A stretch of DNA of 64,000 nucleotides from Talaromyces rugulosus (lineage: Eukaryota; Ascomycota; Eurotiomycetes; Eurotiales; Trichocomaceae). A program made the position numbers and the translations under genes. Location of the stretch: assembly GCF_013368755.1 (NCBI RefSeq), contig NC_049562.1:2852001-2916000 (forward strand). The letters run 5' to 3'. Positions 57,464 to 64,000 of this stretch are shown one piece after another (the stretch's first letter is position 1; each line of letters opens with the position of its first letter). The notes beneath the pieces were generated by a model, which ran no database searches, was not told the origin of the DNA, and saw nothing but the letters and a program-made list of their open reading frames with translations.

Positions 57464-59882
57464 ATGACCCCTCCTCTTCTTCGACGCTGTCGCTTCATGC
57501 CTGACTGGAGCTGTCGACTTCCTCTCTCGCGACCACGCCCAGGCTTCCCTACTCTCCAGCGACTGTCTCAACTTCGCCATCACACGACACAACCCATTGC
57601 TGCTACGACACCACCAGCCATGGATCCGAACGTCAGAAAGCACTACTTGGCCGACTCGCCGCCTTCTGTCGTGAGGCTCGAGATCAAACCTCACTTTGAA
57701 GCTTTGCAAGATGAAAAGACCAAGCGCTATGCCCACTTTATGAGCAGGTAAGGTCCGCACCTGGGTTTGACGTCACTATTGGGTGCAACTCCACATAATG
57801 GAAGCTGTTTGCTGATATGGTCGCAATTGTTGTTAGAGCCGCATTTCAGGGCACTCGTGTTGCCTTGCGTCAGACTTCTCCCGAATCCGAGCCCATTTTC
57901 AACCTGATCATTGCCCTCTACAAAACAGTCAACGGCGACTGGAACAGCCTCACCCAGAAAGCCGGAGTCAGTGCCCAGGATCTACAGTACTTCCTCGAGT
58001 ATGCAGCCCAATTCCTCGGCAACTGCGGAAACTACAAGGGATTCGGGGATACGAAATTCATTCCAAGACTCGACGCCGATAAATTCAGGGCTCTCGCATC
58101 TGTTACTCCTGAGACACAGGCTCTTTTCGAAAAGGCTAGCAGCACCGGAGGAGGAATTTACGAAACAAGTGAGGTCGGTCTGATGCACCTGGGCTACCCA
58201 GACCACGGACACTTGACTACCTATTACCCCGACTCGCCAGATATCAAGAAAGCCGAGATCCAAGCCGTTGGTGATTTCCTCGAGAAGAAAGGCCTTCCAC
58301 TAGAGAATACGAGGTTGAGGAAGACTTCTGCTGGGGATTTCGAACTTCTCATCGCTTCCGGCTTGTCCGCACCCCCGGTTCACGACAGAGACCTTGGAAA
58401 TGAGAGCTCCTTCGATCTGGGCGGTTCACTCGCTGGGAAGAAATTGAGCTTGGTCTTTGGCGATTACCAGAACGAGATGTCGAAAATTGCACACAATATC
58501 AAGCAAGCTGAATTGAATGCGGCAAATGACACGCAGAAACGCATGTTAGAGCAATATGCCAAGTCATTTGGAACTGGATCCATCGAAGCGTACAAGGAAA
58601 GCCAGCGTCTATGGGTGAAGGATCAGAAGCCAGCGGTAGAAACTGATATTGGCTTTGTCGAAACCTACAGAGATCCTCACGGCGTGCGAGGAGAATGGGA
58701 GGGATTTGTGAGCATGGTGAGTCAAAGACGGTAAAGCTCTGTTGAATACATACTGATGATATACAGGTCAACTTGCCCCGTACCAGGACTTTCAGCGACC
58801 TCGTCAATGGTGCGACCGAATACATTGTTCGTCTACCATGGGACAAGGAATTTGAAAAGGACAAATTTCTCAGCCCAGATTTTACCTCTCTTGAAGTTAT
58901 GACTTTTGCTGGATCAGGTATTCCAGCGGGTATTAACATTCCCAACTATGATGACATTCGACAGAACCTCGGTTTCAAGAATGTATCACTGGGAAATGTC
59001 TTGAGTGCTAAAGCTCCAAACGAAAAAATCCCATTCATTGCCGCCAAGGATCTTGACGTGTACCAAAAGTACCGTGATGGCGCTTTCGAAGTCCAAGTCG
59101 GTCTTCATGAGCTACTTGGACACGGAACTGGCAAGCTCCTCCAAGAAACTGCTCCCGGTGAATACAACTTTGATGTATCGAACCCACCGATTAGCCCGAT
59201 TGACAACAAGCCTATTTCCACCTGGTACAAACCCGGCCAGACGTGGGGCTCAGTCTTTGGAGCCATTGCTTCCTCATACGAAGAGTGTCGCGCCGAGTGT
59301 GTGGCCATGGCTTTGTCTTGCGATTTCGATATTCTGAAGCTCTTTGGATACGGTGATGGCACCAAGGATCTCTCCGGAGAAGGTGGAGATGTGCTGTATG
59401 TAGGCTATCTGCAAATGGCTCGGGCTGGAGTCGCTGCTCTCGAGTTCTGGGACCCAAAGAGCCAAAAATGGGGACAGGCTCATATGCAAGCGAGGTACAG
59501 CATCCTGCGAACATTCCTCAGTGCTGGCGATGATTTTGTAAAGCTAGCCTACACCAAAGAGGACCTATCAGATCTTGAAATCCACCTTGATCGGTCCAAG
59601 ATTCTCACGCACGGACGACCTGCCGTGGAGAAATACTTGCAGAAACTGCACGTCTACAAATCCACTGCTGACGTTGCCGCTGGCACTAAACTCTACGATG
59701 ACATTACTTCAGTTGACGAATGGTGGGGAACCAAAGTGCGACCTGTCGTGTTGGATAAAAAGGTCCCCAGAAAGGTGTTTGTCCAAGCCAACACGCAACT
59801 GCAGGGCGATAATGTGGTCTTGAAGGAGTATGAGCCAACTCTTGAGGGGCTGATTCAAAGCTATGCTGAGCGTGACCTCTAA
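57464..59882 (+). CDS. dpp3: Dipeptidyl peptidase III (M49), 759 aa with possible mitochondrial leader; 707 aa from internal ATG
   Basis: Zinc exopeptidase releasing dipeptides from the N-terminus of short peptides. Exons are 57464-57747, 57837-58716 and 58767-59882 (2280 nt). The family core starts at the ATG at 57620 (MDPNVRKHYLADSPPSVVRL). An upstream in-frame ATG at 57464 adds 52 residues, rich in Arg, Pro and Leu with one acidic residue (MTPPLLRRCRFMPDWSCRLP at its start), like a mitochondrial presequence. Zinc site HELLGHG (HExxxGH) is at residues 502-508 of the long form, and EECRAE with the third ligand Glu is at 560-565. Other landmarks are GGGIYETSEVGLMHLGYPDHG, FAGSGIPAGINIPNYDDIRQ and FKNVSLGNVLSA. 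All catalytic residues are present. Confidence 0.95.
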
Positions 59883-60129
59883 ATTAGTTACAATCGCCTA
59901 AAAAGAAACAATATTAGTCGTATCCAACGATTTACGTACCTCCGTATTCTGTAGTTTTCCAAGGTGGAAATTAAATTACATACAAATCAAATGCTATGAA
60001 TATGCCCTACTACTTGCTAATATACGAATTTCATGGTATTGTTATAAAACCCAGATACCTCACGGAAGGAAACAGAATACAACGCAAGTAATAGTATATG
60101 CATTGCACCAAAAGGGTGTTTTGGTGGCT
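59883..60129. other. Intergenic
   Basis: Downstream flank of dpp3; AT-rich, no gene. Confidence 0.4.
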
Positions 60130-60985
60130 GTGCACTATGGGCTGCTATTCCCTCATGACGAGCGGTTCTGGTTGGGGATTGGTTCAGATATTTGTGATCA
60201 CAACCGAAGATTTCTGGATCGACACGGAAATGCGTTGGGCTATCAATTGTCATCAGTGACTCCATCAAGAGGGTCCAAGGGCTCGACAGTCTTTTGCACG
60301 ATATAGCTTTGAATTGTTCATCACTCACATAGCATTTTTATTTGATATCGGGTCATCCCAGTCTCCGAGCGATGGCTTCCTAGGATTTTGGGATTCCAAT
60401 CCACTCGATTCTAGGAACTCCTAAAATCAACCCATAAAAGTCGTTTGGGTAATGAATCGCCGAGCTGAAGCCCTGGCGTCCGCCTGTACTACATCCTCAG
60501 TAGTAGTTGAAAGTTAGCCTATGGCCATAATACTGTTTGATAAGCTCTTTCCCCACTCCTGCCTATACGTGCATAGAGCGATAACCAAAGTCGATGAGGA
60601 CCTCTGATTTATTGAGAAAGAGATTGTAGCTCGTGGACCTATTATGCCCGGCATTCATGCCTAGAGAGGCGAAGCCCATTGACACTCTGTTCTGAATCGT
60701 CGTATAGTCAATACATCCTCCAATACCGCCGTTTCCTGTAGCTAGCCCGGTCACTCCAAGTGTCCGGTAGCCATGACTCAATATGCTCGCTGCTGCTGTT
60801 ACTTATAGTGGTGTCAAGAACGACGCGGCAGAAATTTGCCGTGATATTTGTGATCAGTTGGCGCCCACCACAGGAGTCTACTGTCCCTGGTAGAGGTATA
60901 CTGGTTCCGTATTCATGGTATGATGAATACGCTATTTGTGAAGCTGGGATGGGAGTTTGTGGGCTACTTCGTTGCATTCGTTGAT
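60130..60985 (-). pseudogene. Tannase/feruloyl esterase family pseudogene
   Basis: Reading the minus strand from 60977, the N-terminal part is clear: SIPLPGTVDSCGGRQLITNI, NFCRVVLDTTISNSSSEHIE, then SWLPDTW. A frameshift near 60735-60745 moves the frame to ATGNGGIGGCIDYTT, VSMGFASLGMNAGHN and LNKSEVLIDFGYRSMHV. In that second frame the code runs through an in-frame TAG (60563-60565), KELIKQYYG, a TGA (60497-60499), the nucleophile motif GCSTGGRQGFSSAIHYPND with Ser intact, and a TAG (60380-60382). Shifted pieces SDEQFKAI and LDGVTDDN continue to about 60150. Three stops and at least one frameshift in conserved positions mean it cannot make a full esterase. Same orientation as the tannase at the right edge. 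Confidence 0.85.
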
Positions 60986-61860
60986 GCTCGCTCCAAGATC
61001 GAAAGAGGAATAGACTGACTTGGATTGCATTGTGTAATACCTGAGCTTTAAGAAACGAAACAAATATCCATCAACTTTTTCACCTTGTCTTTGGACATAA
61101 AATGTCTCTCTATTAATACTTATGTCAACATTAAACTAGTTGATGTGTACATCACCGGTGTTCTGGCCGATGTTAGTATGTATATGTGGGGAAGTGATGC
61201 CTCGGGGCTATATTATTAGTGGGGATATCTCTTAAGGCTGCTTTAAACATTTCTCCGAGTATATTCAAATGTTGCCGAGAATTATTGGTGTTATTTTGCT
61301 AGACGAAGTCATAACTTGATATTATTTCCCACCAGGCTAGCAAGAAGTGGACCCAAAACAGAGACTTGAGACAGCCCCTAGATATTGACCATAGTTTAGA
61401 AGATATAAATATTATCTTGAAACCTTATTGGGATCTACGTCGGTCATTTCTGCGGGGATTTTAGGCTGTCGGTGGGCCCCCCGACGCTGTATACATGAAC
61501 ATCGGCCGCCGCCCGAAGGAGCTCAACCCTAAACACACAAACTACCTAAACAGGTAATTCGCTACCGAACGCTTTTTCGTCTCATTATGGATTATTAATA
61601 TTAATTATTTAATTAGCTTTTCCAAAAGTAAAGCATCCGGAATCTTCGACGCGTCTTCCCTTGGCCCGCTTATTAATGCCAACTAAATCTGGGGGTGTCG
61701 GCCATGTGCGCCGAAAACCATCGGGTTCTTGAAGCGACAGAGTCGAATGATTCTCTATTTTCGAATGAAATCTCTTCCTTAGATCTATGCTAGTGGCAAT
61801 TTTTAATAGGCTCTATTTCCTAGATAGAGCCTTTATATGTACCTAGCAATAAAGTCTGAT
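60986..61860. other. Intergenic between decayed genes
   Basis: AT-rich with no gene. An imperfect palindrome GTCGG-TGGGCCCC-CCGAC (about 61469-61486) and a CGG-N9-CCG pair (about 61699-61713) could be old zinc-cluster regulator sites. The missing 5' part of the neighbouring transporter is not recognisable here. Confidence 0.4.
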
Positions 61861-62864
61861 TTAGCCCCGTTGAGCCGAGCCCTCCATGTTATTGGGTCTA
61901 TTCTTCAGGCATCATGCTTTTCGCTGGGACAACTCATTGTTGGCCGCGTTGTGAGTGGTTTAGGATTTAGGGCACTGTCAGCTACTTCCCGAGCTAGCAA
62001 TTAGGGTGAAGCAAGCTAGGGCACAGGGGGTCGGCCGTGATCCTCGAGAGTGTTTTCATCAATTTTGGACTAGGTGAGTGATTATTTACCTTTAACAATC
62101 TCAACGGTGTCCAGAGTCGAATTCTGGGCGCCGCGGTGTTTACATGCACACTATTGCATTCATATTATAGTTTTGACGGTGGGCCAGATCGGTCGACGAA
62201 AGCTCACGTTGACGTTTTGTCTGGGGATGGGCATCTCAATGGTTATACTAGCTGGAATAGTGTCTTAGCTAGGCAGTCGTGCTGCTATAATTGTAGCCGG
62301 TGTTTTCATCTTCATCTTCTCTGGATTATTTCCTATAGGGCAAACGTTTATTGATTACCAAGTGTAACAAAACTAAATGTCATCAGATGAATGGGTCTCA
62401 CTTTCTTGTATACAAGCGAAATTAGACACTTTTAGTCCGTGTGTCCATCGCAAGTATTTCGACAGGATTCGCATGGCTATTCAACTTTGTAGTAGCCGAA
62501 GTGACGGCAGTCGGGTTTTCCACGGTTTCCTAGAGACACTATGTCGGGTGGGCGATACTGAACTTGTTCCTAATTTTTTCCCTGTAAGTTTTGAATAACC
62601 CCTCAAGTCTCCCTCCGAAAGCATTTATTGCTATTTCTTTAAATATCTGTATGCTTTTCCTTCCCAGAGACAAGTGGAAGAAACGTCGAGGAGGTCGATG
62701 AGTTATTTGAGAGCATGACGAACGTCTTCTATGCAGTCAGTATTACTAACAGTCTCCCTCGAAAACATACGACCAAACGAGGAATTGCATTGGTGGAGAA
62801 GGATCAGGAATTACAGGCTAAGCAGGACAATATCATGGAGGATACAGTCAAGACCGAGAATTAA
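61861..62864 (+). pseudogene. MFS sugar transporter pseudogene
   Basis: Pieces of a fungal sugar porter occur in the right order but in several frames. They are GSILQASCFSLGQLIVGRVVSGLG (two blocks, from 61891), then a 1-nt shift and TAG (61995-61997) and TGA (62007-62009), then AVILESVFINFGLG (62034-62074). After a splice-like GTGAGT/CCAG segment and a large internal gap come VGQIGRRKLTLTFCLGMGIS, AGVFIFIFSGLFPIG, ISTGFAWLFNFVVAEVTAVG and finally PETSGRNVEEVDELFESM with a normal C-terminal end at 62864. PETxGR and GRRKL are sugar-porter signatures. Roughly the first 80-100 residues and about 200 central residues are missing. Some breaks coincide with intron consensus, but the stops do not. 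Confidence 0.8.
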
Positions 62865-63099
62865 GAACTGGGATGTTGGTCAACTTCTTAAGTTGAATTC
62901 AGTGCTCGAAAGTGTATTTAGATAGCCACATAGATTAAAATATACTCAATTTCGTATTTTCCTTTAGTTGCTGTTTGGGGGGGATGGCAATTGATATTAA
63001 GGTTATTGTGGCTAACTTAAGTTCAAGGGCAAACGGCATCTAAATACAGGCAGAGAACACTGATCGCCAAATGAATTGGATAAATTTATACTTCTTAAA
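62865..63099. other. Intergenic
   Basis: Short AT-rich spacer between the transporter relic and the convergent tannase gene; nothing recognised. Confidence 0.4.
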
Positions 63100-64000
63100 C
63101 TAAACACAAGTGTATGAATTCCAGTTGTCGATATTACCAGCCACAAATTTGGCAGTCGCAGGCCATGGGCAGAGCTTCCTCGTAGTGTTGGTACCATCCG
63201 GAGACTCCGAACTGAGCATGTCGGATGGCTTTATACCTTTTTCTACCCAAGGAACAAGCGCCTCCAAAACATGATATACAGCTGGCACATGCGGGTAAGA
63301 AGGGTTAGAACCGCAGTGTCCGCCACCAGGAACCATGAATACTTCAATAAAATCAGACTGACTTTTCATAGTCCGTTGAATTTCCTGCAGATGCTGGAGG
63401 GGCCACAGGGCGGCATTGTACTGGTCAGACCAGCCCTGTGTAGTGATTATCTTGCTGCCTCGTTGTTGAAAACGTGAAAGGTCGGATGACAGAGCGTCTA
63501 TGAATGGCGATACCTTTTGATTCACGGCATCGACGTCCGATCCCCAGTTAAATTGGAATATATTGAAGCTTGAATCTTTAAAGGCTACTTCTCTCAGAAT
63601 TGGACCTGTGTAGTCCAAGTAAAGGATCAATTCTTGGCCAAGTAAGCCGTTCTCTGACCCCAGGCTGAATCCGGGGTATATCTCTTTCCCAGTGCGAATA
63701 TCCTTGGGACCTGCATAAATTTCCTGCAACGCTTTGATCTGATCCGCTGTCAGGCAGGTTGGTTCGTTATCGTCTGGCGTTTGCCCAAATTTGCACTGAA
63801 GCGACGTAACATTAAAGGAGCAGCGTAATGGGTTCTCGATAAGTCCGTCCTTGACTCCATCTAGCTCGTCGCATGCTTCAATAACATTTTTCGTAACAAA
63901 TGACAAAACTTGTTGACTCATGTATGCTTTTCCCGTGGTGTGTAATCCATTCCAAAGAAAGCTTAGGATGAGGTGGCTGTACCAATTGCCAGGACTTCCA
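63100..64000 (-). CDS. Tannase/feruloyl esterase family protein, C-terminal part (5' end beyond the window)
   Basis: Secreted serine esterase family acting on plant phenolic esters (ferulate esters or tannins); which substrate is used cannot be told. The frame is open to the window edge. The visible 300 codons include NWYSHLILSFLWNGL, VIEACDELDGVKDGLIENPL, the CxF/CxFxxxxLxC cysteine pairs (RCSFNVTSLQCKFG, PTCLTADQIKALQEIY), the lid-to-core region QGWSDQYNAALWPLQHL containing the likely catalytic Asp, and VPGGGHCGSNPSYP with the catalytic His. It ends NIDNWNSYTCV at 63100. The nucleophile motif must lie outside the window. The visible part has no stop or frameshift, unlike the relic at 60.1-61.0 kb. 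Confidence 0.85.
   Translation of the reverse strand, partial: GSPGNWYSHLILSFLWNGLHTTGKAYMSQQVLSFVTKNVIEACDELDGVKDGLIENPLRCSFNVTSLQCKFGQTPDDNEPTCLTADQIKALQEIYAGPKDIRTGKEIYPGFSLGSENGLLGQELILYLDYTGPILREVAFKDSSFNIFQFNWGSDVDAVNQKVSPFIDALSSDLSRFQQRGSKIITTQGWSDQYNAALWPLQHLQEIQRTMKSQSDFIEVFMVPGGGHCGSNPSYPHVPAVYHVLEALVPWVEKGIKPSDMLSSESPDGTNTTRKLCPWPATAKFVAGNIDNWNSYTCV

Noticed and set aside
60103..60306. 67-codon plus-strand ORF
   Set aside because: Lies opposite the tannase pseudogene; the minus strand carries the recognisable homology.

Overview
The window is nuclear DNA of a filamentous ascomycete, most likely Eurotiales (an Aspergillus/Penicillium-like genome). The evidence is short introns (about 46-160 nt) with GTRNGT donors and CTAAC/CTGAC branch points, intron-containing tRNA genes, and clear homologues of fungal proteins (SepH, GdhA, Ecm33, ANP1, a CAP59/CMT1-type transferase, rhodopsin-like 7TM and tannase families). 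Genes are unclustered and read from both strands. No CRISPR array, prophage, bacterial operon or secondary-metabolite core enzyme is visible.

Layout. 1-4.0 kb: one small conserved-looking gene and AT-rich DNA with short repeats. 4.0-7.1 kb: an aldo-keto reductase with a 14-nt microexon, then NADP-glutamate dehydrogenase gdhA with AreA-type GATA sites upstream. 7.3-10.2 kb: a three-exon gene encoding a 7TM rhodopsin-like domain fused to a fucose-permease-type MFS transporter. 11.8-12.6 kb: a secreted double-psi beta-barrel protein. 14.0-16.8 kb: ribonucleotide reductase large subunit with MluI-box-like sites upstream. 17.5-22.4 kb: a P-loop sugar/nucleoside kinase, a disordered protein and dihydrofolate synthase. 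23.1-30.3 kb: septation kinase sepH (10 exons) and a mitochondrial ABC1/Mcp2-like atypical kinase. 31.7-34.6 kb: a mitochondrial NAD carrier and QCR7, divergently transcribed. 36.2-37.7 kb: two tandem tRNA-Tyr genes and 3-methyladenine DNA glycosylase.

38.4-38.7 kb: an SDR relic. 40.7-42.0 kb: GPI-anchored Ecm33. 45.7-46.9 kb: a bHLH regulator after a 3.7-kb gene desert. 49.1-53.4 kb: an ANP1-type mannosyltransferase, a YCII-domain protein and a CAP59/CMT1-type mannosyltransferase. 54.3-59.9 kb: a SCYL2-type pseudokinase and dipeptidyl peptidase III with a possible mitochondrial leader. 60.1-64 kb: a decaying accessory locus with a tannase/feruloyl-esterase pseudogene, a sugar-transporter pseudogene and the 3' part of an apparently intact tannase running off the right edge.

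Most genes are housekeeping: nitrogen assimilation, dNTP and folate synthesis, respiration, cytokinesis, wall and Golgi glycosylation. The accessory signal lies in the rhodopsin-MFS fusion and the decayed tannase/transporter end. No wholly new system could be demonstrated; the fusion receptor-transporter and the tandem tRNA pair are the best candidates for follow-up. Exon boundaries were derived by hand from reading frame and splice consensus and have no transcript support.
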